A stretch of 64,000 bases of DNA from Candidatus Zixiibacteriota bacterium. GTDB taxonomy: Bacteria > Zixibacteria > MSB-5A5 > WJJR01. The notes beneath the pieces are model-generated. The model was not told the DNA's origin. It did not search any database and saw nothing but the letters and a program-made list of their open reading frames with translations. Below, piece by piece: positions 57,189 through 64,000 of this stretch (within the stretch, counting starts at the first letter, position 1; every line of letters starts with the position of its first letter). The stretch lies in contig JBFMGX010000004.1 of the NCBI GenBank assembly GCA_040752595.1, positions 27,440-91,439 of the forward strand. The letters are read 5' to 3'. Both the position numbers and the translations under genes were made by a program.

Positions 57189-57506
57189 CTACAGGCACCC
57201 GCTCGGTCGCGGCAACCCGGCCAGCCGGTAGGCCCCACGCGCCATGCCACAAGGGAACAGGTCGCAGACATGCCGCATCGACAGGCCGAGTTCCTTGCAG
57301 ATGTGCACGACCGGGGGGCCCACCTTCCGCCGGTTGTAGTACTCCTGCACGAACTCGATGATGCGCCAGTGATCCTCGGTCAACGGCCCGATGTTATTCT
57401 ACCGTGCCAGTTCCTCGGCGATCCCGCGCGTCCACATGGACATCTCCACCAGAAAACCATCACCGTCCTCCGCAGCCGCCCGATCCGGAACCATCGCAGC
57501 ATTCAC
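57189..57506 (-). pseudogene. DsrC/TusE-like gene with an in-frame amber codon
   Basis: Reading from a GTG at 57506, with GGAGG four bases upstream, gives DGFLVEMSMWTRGIAEELAR, then TAG at 57399-57401, then NNIGPLTEDHWRIIEFVQEY and a normal DsrC end RGAYRLAGLPRPSGCL, 105 positions in all. Both halves lie in one frame and cover the whole domain. The inner cysteine is Tyr and only the penultimate cysteine remains, as in TusE-type proteins. The amber may be a mutation, an assembly error or a readthrough site. An in-frame ATG just after it (57383) could give a 64-residue C-terminal piece. The gene is placed 13 bases after the regulator. Confidence 0.82.
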
Positions 57507-57519
57507 GGCTCCTCCCACG

Positions 57520-58359
57520 CTATGAGTTCACATCCCCCGCCGGAACACGGTCATTGTCTTCCGCTCCCAAGGGCCCGGTCCGGCGGATCAGGTCGCCGAG
57601 CGTCTCGATCGAAAACGGACGGTCGATCACGGCGAACACGGTCTTCTCGCACTGCTGGGGCAGTTCGTGGTGCTTCCCGGCCAACACGACCTTGATGAAA
57701 GGAATGCGCGGGTCCTCAGACAGCAGGGTCGCGAATTCACCGCTGCGCTCCGCACCCAGCAGACAGTCGATGACCACGTAGTCGGGGCGGAATTCCTCGA
57801 TGACCATTGAACAACGATACTCGCAGTCGGTGATGCGGAGGTTGAAATCGGCCTTGTTCATCCGGCGTTCCAATGCATGACGCAGCCGGGCCCGATCGGT
57901 TACCACGAGCACATTCGGCTGTTGCCCCTGGACCATCCGGAAATACTCGCAATCTTCGCACGACCCCTGACAGAAGAGGCGATTGTGCCCCGCCTCCACC
58001 GGCAACCGGCTGAGCTCGTAGCACCGGCGCGTCCCCGAGCGGAATACGATGCAGTCCGCGCACCCCTCCGGTGTCCGCCCATTGCGCGCATAGAACTCCC
58101 AGCAGTACTGGAATGGCGGCCGGTCCTCCGCAATCGCCGGGGCGGGACAGCCCGTTTCCGTATGCCGCGGGTGCCTGAGCGCCTCCTCGATCAGAGGTGC
58201 CAGCGAGCTCTTGGAGACACGGTGATGCCCACCTGGCGTGCGGTGAGCGCGGATTCTCCCCGAGGTGATCCACTTCAGGACCGTGTCCCGCGTGACCGAA
58301 CACAGCTCGGCCGCCTCCCCGGTTGAGAGAAGCGCCTTGCTCAATGTCTCTGCAGTCAT
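57520..58359 (-). CDS. HTH regulator with cysteine cluster and receiver-like domain
   Basis: The 279-residue protein has three parts. An excisionase/MerR-type HTH (about 8-60: LSTGEAAELCSVTRDTVLKW, GRIRAHRTPGGHHRVSKSSL) comes first. A Cys-rich middle (C86, C100, C103, C113, C130, C134, C137; CWEFY..GCADC..RCYEL..CQGSCEDCEYF) resembles two-CW/iron-sulfur-binding modules. The receiver-like domain (about 148-262) has D198 in VVIDCLL but lacks the usual acidic pair. The start at 58359 is chosen because an AGGCGGA precedes it and the promoter lies just upstream; the frame extends 63 bases further but across that promoter. It is the first gene of the DsrC/DsrMK-like cluster and probably senses redox state. 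Confidence 0.8.
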   Translation of the reverse strand: MTAETLSKALLSTGEAAELCSVTRDTVLKWITSGRIRAHRTPGGHHRVSKSSLAPLIEEALRHPRHTETGCPAPAIAEDRPPFQYCWEFYARNGRTPEGCADCIVFRSGTRRCYELSRLPVEAGHNRLFCQGSCEDCEYFRMVQGQQPNVLVVTDRARLRHALERRMNKADFNLRITDCEYRCSMVIEEFRPDYVVIDCLLGAERSGEFATLLSEDPRIPFIKVVLAGKHHELPQQCEKTVFAVIDRPFSIETLGDLIRRTGPLGAEDNDRVPAGDVNS

Positions 58360-58382
58360 TCCGCCTGCCACCTTCTGATAAC

Positions 58383-58411
58383 ATTTTATTGTTTTTATCG
58401 GTTTTATGCAA
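58383..58411 (-). promoter_or_regulatory. Sigma-70 type promoter of the regulator/DsrC cluster
   Basis: On the minus strand TTGCAT (58411-58406), a 17-base spacer and TAAAAT (58388-58383). The surrounding DNA is unusually AT-rich for this window. The -10 box ends 24 bases before the chosen start. Confidence 0.65.
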
Positions 58412-58621
58412 TAGGAAAACACAGTCCCGATCGGTCTTTTGACAGGGCCCGCGAGAACTCAAGCCGATGTGCTGTAATGCATTGACTCTCAGCGTCTTGC
58501 GGGAATTGGCACCGGGTCGAAACGCCGCTCATGCTGTCGTTGCGGCAACGTCTTTGGCCGGAATCCGGCCGCCCACAAGCGGTCAATCCCGTCTCGTATC
58601 GGGGGGGAGGGGCAGATGTCT

Positions 58622-58644
58622 TGTAGGGCGGGCTGTGCCCGCCG
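58622..58644. repeat. Palindromic repeat, family C
   Basis: TGTAGGGCGGGCTGTGCCCGCC just after the nine-haem cytochrome stop. From 58412 to 58621 nothing codes that I can support. Confidence 0.75.
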
Positions 58645-58648
58645 TTTG

Positions 58649-59965
58649 CTATGCGAACGGCTTATCCCGTTCCATCTTGCGGATCTTCAAGTAGAGCAGA
58701 AGGGCGACCAGCAGAACGAGCGGGATCGAGAACGACAAACCCACGCGGCGCATCCGCAGATCGTCCAGGGCGTCATTCCCCAATGTGATGACCTGAGCGG
58801 CGGCGCCGATCCCCGGTGAGACGATTTCAGCGAACTTGGTCGTATCGAAGTAATGCACCGCCGTACGTGCTTTGATCAGGGCATCATCGGCGGCGTGCAG
58901 GTCGAACTTCCCGAGCGCGACATCGATACCACCCCGCCCGGCGCGATCGAGCAGATCGTGAGCCGCGATGAGGGTGGCCTTCAGGGAGTCCATGGCCCGG
59001 TCCATTGCGGCCGCAGCGTCCCAACCGGCGTCCCCCTCGGAGTGGCAGTTTGCGCACATCGATCCGGCTTGGGTGCCGAGCATCGAGTCGGTCGGCACCT
59101 CGATGTCATGATGTCGGTGGCAGGCGGTGCACTCGCCCAGTCCCATGTCGGCGAAGGCCGCTTTGTGCGGGGACTGATTGAAGAAGTCGCGGTTGTTGGC
59201 GTGGCATTCACCGCACGTGTTCGCCACCGATGTCAATCCCGGCGGCGTGGCGCCGTGGTTGCCGTGGCAGTTGTTGCAGGTCGGAGCGGAGAGATCACCC
59301 TCTTCCAGCAGCTTCTGTCCGTGCACCGATCTGCGGTACAAAGCCACTTGATCGGTGGGCAACCCCGACCCGCGCATGTAGGCGGCATCGGAATGGCACC
59401 GTCCGCAGGTCGCGGCGACATTGGTCTTGTAAACTGGGGCGCGCGTGTCATTCACGGCCAGGATGCCGTGGACACCATGGCACGACACGCACGTCGCCAC
59501 TTTCGTGTTGCCCGCTGCCAGCGACTTGCCGTGGTGGCTGGAACGATACTCCAGAAGCTGGTCGACCCGCAGCTTCGGGTTATACTGCTTCATGAACTCG
59601 ACGTCGGAATGGCAACGTCCGCACAAATCCGGTATCTGCGACGATGTCGGGGCTCCCACGAATCCTTTGGCCGGGTCATGTGCCTGTTCCGGATCGCCTT
59701 CTTCGGCCCCGCGTGTGGGATCGCCGCCGTGGCAGTCCTGGCAACCCAGACCTTTGGCGGCATGGATGTCATCGTCGTAGCCGGTCACGACCTGCTTCAT
59801 CCGCGGACCATCCATCGATCCGTGGCATTGGATGCAACTGCTCACCTTTCCGGTCGCAGCCGCCGATACCCGTATGCCTCGCGCTCCCGCGAGCAATCCG
59901 ACGGCCACCGCAAACACGCCAGCGACTCGTGCCGCGCTTGTGCACAGGGAACGGGGGTTCCTCAA
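58649..59965 (-). CDS. Nine-haem cytochrome c with C-terminal membrane anchor
   Basis: The roughly 438-residue exported cytochrome has nine CxxCH motifs (CIQCH, CQDCH, CGRCH, CVSCH, CGRCH, CNNCH, CGECH, CTACH, CANCH), a helical C-terminal domain of about 110 residues, and a final membrane helix (IPLVLLVALLLYLKI) with a short basic tail. A signal peptide (AARVAGVFAVAVGLLAGARG) fixes the start near a TTG at 59965; the frame runs further upstream through a family A repeat without meaning. It probably accepts electrons from the Rieske/cytochrome b pair encoded upstream on the same strand. It ends with TAG. Confidence 0.85.
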   Translation of the reverse strand: MRNPRSLCTSAARVAGVFAVAVGLLAGARGIRVSAAATGKVSSCIQCHGSMDGPRMKQVVTGYDDDIHAAKGLGCQDCHGGDPTRGAEEGDPEQAHDPAKGFVGAPTSSQIPDLCGRCHSDVEFMKQYNPKLRVDQLLEYRSSHHGKSLAAGNTKVATCVSCHGVHGILAVNDTRAPVYKTNVAATCGRCHSDAAYMRGSGLPTDQVALYRRSVHGQKLLEEGDLSAPTCNNCHGNHGATPPGLTSVANTCGECHANNRDFFNQSPHKAAFADMGLGECTACHRHHDIEVPTDSMLGTQAGSMCANCHSEGDAGWDAAAAMDRAMDSLKATLIAAHDLLDRAGRGGIDVALGKFDLHAADDALIKARTAVHYFDTTKFAEIVSPGIGAAAQVITLGNDALDDLRMRRVGLSFSIPLVLLVALLLYLKIRKMERDKPFA

Positions 59966-59982
59966 AGAGACGGACGAATCGT

Positions 59983-60203
59983 TAACCTCTCCCCCCGGCT
60001 TGTACCGAGCGAAGTCGAGGTGGAGAGGTCGATCCGACCGGAGGTCGGATCGGGTGAGGGAGATGTTCGGATAACCGGTTCCCTCATCCGCTTGGACCTG
60101 CGGTCCAAGCGACCTCTCCACCTCGACTTCGCTCGGTACAAGCCGGAGGGAGAGGATAGTAATCCCCCTCGCCCTCCGGGAGAGGGCTGGGGTGAGGGAG
60201 TCA
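59983..60203. repeat. Face-to-face pair of family A repeats plus a short variant
   Basis: One copy runs 59983-60062, its inverse 60080-60155, and a shorter CTCGCCCTCCGGGAGAGGGCTGGGGTGAGGG form about 60167-60200. Both full copies carry the insertion CGAGCGAAGTCGAGG. They lie between cytochrome b and the nine-haem cytochrome. Confidence 0.82.
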
Positions 60204-60224
60204 TGCCCCCGTGTGTGAGCTGCC

Positions 60225-61301
60225 CTACGCCACATAGGCCAGCAACGTGAAAACCGCCATGTAAACCAGAACCACCCATCCAATGACCGCCAGCACGCGA
60301 TTGCGTTCCTCACGAACCGCCTTGCGGTCGAGGAATGGAACCAGAACCAGCGCCAACCCGCCCAATGAGAAACCGATGATCCCCAGCAATTCACCCGGGA
60401 TAAAGAGGACCTGCCCCGGGATGTACTTCAGTGTCTGGAACATGAAACAGAAATACCACTCAGGGCGAATCCCCGCCGGGGCCGGTGCCAACGGGTCGGC
60501 CTTGACCCCCAACTCCCACGGAAACACCGAGGCCAGGATGACCAGTATGCCCAACGCCAGCGTCCAGCCGACCAGATCGCGCAATGCGAAGTTGGGGAAA
60601 AAGGGCATCATGCGGACGTTCTTATACCGCTCGCCGATGGGAACACTCATGCCCTCCTTCTGAACCAGCGCCAGGTGGCTCAAGAGGAAGAACGTGGCGA
60701 TCATCGGCAGGACTGCAACATGAATGCCGAAGAACCGCGTCAAGGTCGCGCCGGTGACATCATCGCCGCCGCGTGCCACCGTCATCAGCCAGTGACCGAT
60801 GAGGGGGATCTCGCCGAGAATGTCGGTGCCGACCTTGGTGGCGAAGAGCGCCAGTTGATTCCATGGCAGCAGGTATCCGGAAAAGCCGAAGCCCAGCGAG
60901 AGAAACAACAGAAAGGCACCCGATACCCAGGTCAACTCACGCGGCCTGCGATAGGCGCGCAGGAAGAAGACCGAGAACATGTGCACGAAGGCGAAAAAGA
61001 GCATCAGGTTCGCCGACCACGAGTGGATCGAGCGCACCAGCCAGCCGAAACGCACGTCGGTCATGATGAACTCGACCGACTCAAAGGCGGCCTCAGCGGT
61101 GGGGCGATAGTACAACAGCAGGAAGATCCCGGTGATGATCTGGACGAGGAAGCAGAACAACGTCATCCCGCCCAGATAGTACCAGATCGAGTGCCGGTGC
61201 ATCGGCACCTGCTTGTGCATCGCCAGGGACTTGAGCGCCGAGAGGCCGATGCGGCGGTCGAGCCACGCCCCGACCGATGCCTTGGGTGTTCGCTCGTTCA
61301 T
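60225..61301 (-). CDS. Cytochrome b of a Rieske/cytochrome b complex
   Basis: A 358-residue quinol-oxidising cytochrome b. The four haem ligands are H93 and H107 in helix B and H194 and H209 in helix D; the 15-residue step in helix D is the b6f spacing rather than the bc1 one. The Qo motif PEWYF is at about 280. The chain carries b6 and much of subunit IV in one polypeptide. It overlaps the Rieske gene by four bases. The complex should move electrons from menaquinol to a periplasmic cytochrome c and translocate protons. It ends with TAG. Confidence 0.93.
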   Translation of the reverse strand: MNERTPKASVGAWLDRRIGLSALKSLAMHKQVPMHRHSIWYYLGGMTLFCFLVQIITGIFLLLYYRPTAEAAFESVEFIMTDVRFGWLVRSIHSWSANLMLFFAFVHMFSVFFLRAYRRPRELTWVSGAFLLFLSLGFGFSGYLLPWNQLALFATKVGTDILGEIPLIGHWLMTVARGGDDVTGATLTRFFGIHVAVLPMIATFFLLSHLALVQKEGMSVPIGERYKNVRMMPFFPNFALRDLVGWTLALGILVILASVFPWELGVKADPLAPAPAGIRPEWYFCFMFQTLKYIPGQVLFIPGELLGIIGFSLGGLALVLVPFLDRKAVREERNRVLAVIGWVVLVYMAVFTLLAYVA

Positions 61302-61759
61302 GCCTTGCTGACGATGATCTGATCGCCGCGGACCGTGACCGAGTAGGGCAAAAGCGGTGCCGGTGGCGGGCCGGAGATGTTCTTGCCGCTCAGGTCATAG
61401 TGGCCGTTGTGGCAGGCACACCAGATCTGTTCCAAGTCGCCCCGGTACTGGACCGTGCAATCCAGGTGCGTGCAGATCGCCGTGAACGCCCGATATTGCC
61501 CCGACGATGTCAGGATCAGAATGGCCGGGTCCTTGCCGAACCGAAAGATCTTCCCGGAATTCGGCGCCAACTCACCGACCTTGGCGGCCACCACGGAAGA
61601 GGCGGCGGCCTCGGGGTTCTTGGGGGGAATGACAAAGCGTAGCAAGGGATAGACGATCGCCCCGAAGAGCGCGATAATCCCGCCGCCCAGCACGAGGTCC
61701 AAGAAACCCCGGCGGCCCATCTTCGCGCCGCCGGGGGATGTGAATTCATGAGGCGTCAT
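61298..61759 (-). CDS. Rieske [2Fe-2S] iron-sulfur protein
   Basis: The 153-residue protein has an N-terminal membrane anchor (about 18-40, after a twin-arginine-like GRRGF), then the Rieske domain with box 1 CTHLDC (C96, H98 ligands, C101) and box 2 CACHNGH (C114, then C116, H117 ligands). C101 and C114 would form the disulfide. It lies between the tetrahaem cytochrome and cytochrome b genes. Confidence 0.94.
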   Translation of the reverse strand: MTPHEFTSPGGAKMGRRGFLDLVLGGGIIALFGAIVYPLLRFVIPPKNPEAAASSVVAAKVGELAPNSGKIFRFGKDPAILILTSSGQYRAFTAICTHLDCTVQYRGDLEQIWCACHNGHYDLSGKNISGPPPAPLLPYSVTVRGDQIIVSKA

Positions 61760-61777
61760 GGCAGAATCGCCGACACA

Positions 61778-62311
61778 CTACTTGGGAGCCGCGGCCGGTT
61801 CCTTCTTCGGGAAGTGTTTGTGCACCCCTGTCTCCTTCGCCTTGGCGAAATCAAAGCTCTTGAAGGTCGGGCTCTTGGCATTGTGGCAGCGCACGCACAT
61901 TGCCTCGCTCACCGGGAGCAGACCCGCCGCCGCCGCCAGCTTGGGGTCCTTCATCTTGTTCATCGCTTTATAGTCGGAGCCGGGACCGTGGCAGGCCTCG
62001 CAGCCGACATTGATCAGCACCGAGTCGCTCGCCGTCTTGCCGGTTATGTGACACTCCACGCATTCGGCCTTCTTCTGCTCTTCCGGCTTCAAGGCGGCCC
62101 ATGCCTTGGCGTGCGGCGTGGTCGCCCAGGAATCATACTGCTGCTTGTGGCACATCTTGCACTTGGTCTCACCGACATATTTGAAGTGCGCCTCGGCCCA
62201 CTTCAACGTATCCGGCTTTCCGGCCACCTTCGTACTGTCGGCGGCCCAGACAGCGCCGCCGAAGGCGAGCATCACACCCAGTGCCAGTGCCACGGCCATC
62301 AGTCGTCTCAT
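61778..62311 (-). CDS. Tetrahaem cytochrome c (c554-like)
   Basis: The 177-residue exported protein has a signal peptide (about 1-23, ending AVWAAD) and four haem motifs: CKMCH at 51, CVECH at 84, CEACH at 104 and CVRCH at 139. The first is followed by QQYDSWATTPHAKA, the pattern of the c554-type family. GGGAGG lies nine bases before the ATG at 62311. It is the first gene of the Rieske/cytochrome b unit, so it may take the place of cytochrome c1 or f. It ends with TAG. Confidence 0.88.
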   Translation of the reverse strand: MRRLMAVALALGVMLAFGGAVWAADSTKVAGKPDTLKWAEAHFKYVGETKCKMCHKQQYDSWATTPHAKAWAALKPEEQKKAECVECHITGKTASDSVLINVGCEACHGPGSDYKAMNKMKDPKLAAAAGLLPVSEAMCVRCHNAKSPTFKSFDFAKAKETGVHKHFPKKEPAAAPK

Positions 62312-62527
62312 TACTCCTGTCCTCCCTTGCGATGAAACCGTTCGTTGTCGTCTGCCCATCGTCCGTCGGATTATACAACCGTCCGGTGAAGTCATTCACA
62401 ATAACACAATAAAAGTTCGGTTTTGGCACCGAACGACCCCATTTAAGCAATGGCGCACCCCCCGTCAAGCGAATTCCGCACCAGACGCAGAAATCCCCTC
62501 AATTTGGTTGAGAATTTCGTCCCAAAC

Positions 62528-63361
62528 TCAGCCCACGACGGTCTTGGCCTTTTCCCAGAGTCTGTCCATCTCCGCCGGGGTGGCCTCCCCCATCTTCTTG
62601 CCGGTCATGGGCAGGTGTTTCTCGATGTAGCGAAAACGTCGGATGAATCGTCGGTTGGTCTTCGCCAGCGCCGCCTCGGGGTCGAGCTTCAGATGCCGGG
62701 CCAGGTTCACCAGGGCAAACAAGAGATCACCGAGTTCATGTTCGGCCTCCTGCTTGCGGCGTGTGGGCTTTGACCGGCGACGCAATGACCGTCGCAGTTC
62801 ATCGACTTCTTCATTGACCTTGTCGAGTACGGGCAGCGGGTTGTCCCAGTCGAATCCGAATCGCGCCGTCTTCTCCTGAATCCGAAACGCCTGCAACAGG
62901 GCGGGCAATGACTTCGGCAGACCATCGAGCACACCGCGCGTATTGCCGGAGTCTACGGCTTCCGCCAGCTTGATCCGCTCCCAGTTGCCGAGCACCTGTT
63001 TGGCCGACAGACGGCGTTGGCGCGCGAACACATGCGGGTGTCGCGCGATCAACTTGCGGCAGATGTGATCGGTCACGTCGTCGATCGTAAACCGCTTCCG
63101 CTCCTGCGCCAACTGCGCGTGGAACACAATCTGCAGGAGCAGATCGCCCAGTTCCTCCCGCAGTGCGCCGATGTCGCGACGGTGCACCGTGTCGACGACC
63201 TCGTAGGTCTCCTCGATCAAATAGGGGAGAAGCGTCTGGTGATTCTGCTTGCGATCCCATGGACACCCCCCCGGCGCGCGCAACCGCGCCATGATCGCCA
63301 CCAGATCGCCGAATTTGTACAGTCGTCTCCCGGCACTTGATGTCACGCGCTTCTTGGCCAT
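62528..63361 (-). CDS. mazG: Nucleoside triphosphate pyrophosphohydrolase MazG
   Basis: House-cleaning NTP hydrolase of about 277 residues with two MazG domains. The first has LRAPGGCPWDRKQNHQTLLP, LIEETYEVVDTV and ELGDLLLQIVFHAQLA. The second has FDWDNPLPVLDKVNEEVDEL and EHELGDLLFALVNLARHL, with metal-binding EExxE and ExxD sets in both. The start is taken as ATG 63361 (MAKKRVTSS). It is the first gene at this end transcribed leftwards and is not linked to the cytochrome genes. Confidence 0.93.
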   Translation of the reverse strand: MAKKRVTSSAGRRLYKFGDLVAIMARLRAPGGCPWDRKQNHQTLLPYLIEETYEVVDTVHRRDIGALREELGDLLLQIVFHAQLAQERKRFTIDDVTDHICRKLIARHPHVFARQRRLSAKQVLGNWERIKLAEAVDSGNTRGVLDGLPKSLPALLQAFRIQEKTARFGFDWDNPLPVLDKVNEEVDELRRSLRRRSKPTRRKQEAEHELGDLLFALVNLARHLKLDPEAALAKTNRRFIRRFRYIEKHLPMTGKKMGEATPAEMDRLWEKAKTVVG

Positions 63362-63459
63362 GACCGGAATATCGCCGTCCGGTTCTGTGCCTTCAAGCCG
63401 CGGATGATGGAATTGGGGGAGCAGGTTTGAGACCTGCCCAACCCCCAAACGACGGCTCT

Positions 63460-63549
63460 CACCTCTCCTTCCGACTTGCCCGCCTCTGGCGGGGGGAGGT
63501 CGATCCCTGCCTGGCGGCGGGCACGGCGCCGTAGACGGATCGGTTAAGG
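63460..63549. repeat. Palindromic repeat, family A (divergent, with two insertions)
   Basis: ACCTCTCCTTCCGACTTGCCCGCC..GGCGGGGGGAGGTCGATCC..GGCGGCGGGCACGGCGCC..GACGGATCGGTTAAGG. Both hairpin loops are enlarged compared with the copy at 13823-13877. Confidence 0.6.
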
Positions 63550-63678
63550 AAGCTCCCTCGCACGCTCATATTGCCAGAGGCCCCGAGCGACCAACCGTGC
63601 CCACGCCTGTCACAATCTGCGGGACGGATGGATAATGCCATTGACTTTCACTCCCGGGCACTGTCTTCTGATCGATAT

Positions 63679-63698
63679 GTTAGTGAGGATTCACTAAC
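63679..63698 (+). promoter_or_regulatory. Operator palindrome upstream of the TetR gene
   Basis: GTTAGTGA-GGAT-TCACTAAC, a perfect 8-4-8 inverted repeat ending 12 bases before the ATG. TTAGTxA half-sites are common for TetR-family autoregulation. Confidence 0.75.
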
Positions 63699-63710
63699 AG
63701 TGGGGCGGAC

Positions 63711-64000
63711 ATGGCTCAGCGCGGTGGAGAACAGACCCGTCGGCGGATTCTCAAGGCGGCCACCGGGTTGTTTGCCGAGCGGGGTTACGAGAGGGTCACC
63801 ATGAAGAGCATCGCCGCCCACTGCGGCGTGACCGAGTCGGCGCTCTACCGGCACTACAGCTCCAAGGCGTCCCTGTACTCCGCCGTTCTGTCCGCTGCCG
63901 GCACCCAAGTAGATGTGCAGGGAGCCCTCGCCGCGTTGGACCGGACGGATGACCTCGGGGACATCCTCTCCGGCCTGGCACAACTCGTGATCACCCGGTT
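63711..64000 (+). CDS. TetR/AcrR family transcriptional regulator (partial, cut by the window edge)
   Basis: Ninety-six residues are visible. The HTH is typical: TRRRILKAATGLFAERGYERVTMKSIAAHCGVTESALYRHYSSKASLY fragments match the TetR N-terminal domain in order. The ligand-binding part begins (LAALDRTDDLGDILSGLAQL) and runs off the window. It presumably represses itself from the palindrome just upstream and may control a gene outside the window. Confidence 0.9.
   Translation, partial: MAQRGGEQTRRRILKAATGLFAERGYERVTMKSIAAHCGVTESALYRHYSSKASLYSAVLSAAGTQVDVQGALAALDRTDDLGDILSGLAQLVITR

Noticed and set aside
47985..57401. Reassignment of TAG as a sense codon in this organism.
   Set aside because: At least a dozen intact genes end at TAG (dnaX, nfnB, arsR, peroxiredoxin, cytochrome b, tetrahaem c, OmpA-like and others), so TAG works as a stop here; the two internal ambers need a local explanation.
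58853..60250. A 465-codon plus-strand frame opposite the nine-haem cytochrome.
   Set aside because: The minus strand has nine CxxCH motifs and a signal peptide; the plus frame also runs through two repeats.

Overview
The window is about 63% GC, gene-dense DNA from a Gram-negative-type bacterium (TonB-dependent receptor, SpoIID and OmpA-like envelope proteins, many lipoproteins). A GWxTD-domain lipoprotein, a dockerin/EF-hand secreted protein, YVTN/NHL propeller lipoproteins, a SecA of about 1000 residues and a heavy load of palindromic intergenic repeats point to an uncultured FCB-group lineage; candidate phylum Zixibacteria is my best guess, but no rRNA is present to prove it. TAG, TGA and TAA are all used as true stops.

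Layout. 1-4.6 kb: tRNA methylthiotransferases (end of an MtaB-like gene, miaB), tRNA-Arg, tRNA-Pro, rdgB, murI, smpB. 4.8-10.7 kb: TonB-dependent receptor, NHL lipoprotein, tRNA-Leu, GWxTD lipoprotein. 11-16.6 kb: helical secreted protein, sigma-54 response regulator with its kinase, lipoprotein. 16.9-26.3 kb: DUF2889, queG, archaeal-type class I aldolase, dxs, ispH, a 600-base palindrome array, the nfnAB pair, peroxiredoxin. 26.5-34.2 kb: tRNA-Ala, a secreted protein with a cysteine at nearly every fourth residue, Alu-containing SRP RNA with a clear promoter, then dnaX-ybaB-recR and secA. 34.4-37.3 kb: arsR, thioredoxin, ArsP-like permease, ArsF-like and ArsG-like genes behind a perfect operator palindrome. 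37.5-45.7 kb: propeller lipoprotein, bactofilin-like membrane protein, diguanylate cyclase and a peptidoglycan-recycling operon (nagZ-anmK-spoIID). 46-54.2 kb: OmpA-like porin, a GNAT gene broken by an amber codon, two secreted proteins, and an ECF sigma/anti-sigma/two HEAT-protein cluster.

54.3-62.3 kb, minus strand, is the most unusual part. A redox-type regulator (HTH + cysteine cluster + degenerate receiver) starts a cluster with a DsrC-like gene carrying an in-frame amber codon, a DsrM/HmcE-like cytochrome b, a DsrK/HdrD-like iron-sulfur protein and a tandem DsrC-DsrC fusion. DsrAB is not in the window. Upstream on the same strand are a tetraheme cytochrome c, a Rieske protein, a b6f-type cytochrome b and a nine-heme membrane-anchored cytochrome c. 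Together they look like a quinone/thiol/cytochrome c electron-transfer island. mazG and a TetR gene cut by the window edge follow.

Intergenic DNA is filled with at least seven families of short palindromic (REP/BIME-like) repeats. They sit inside one another, supply stop codons to neighbouring genes and insert at fixed sites within other repeats.
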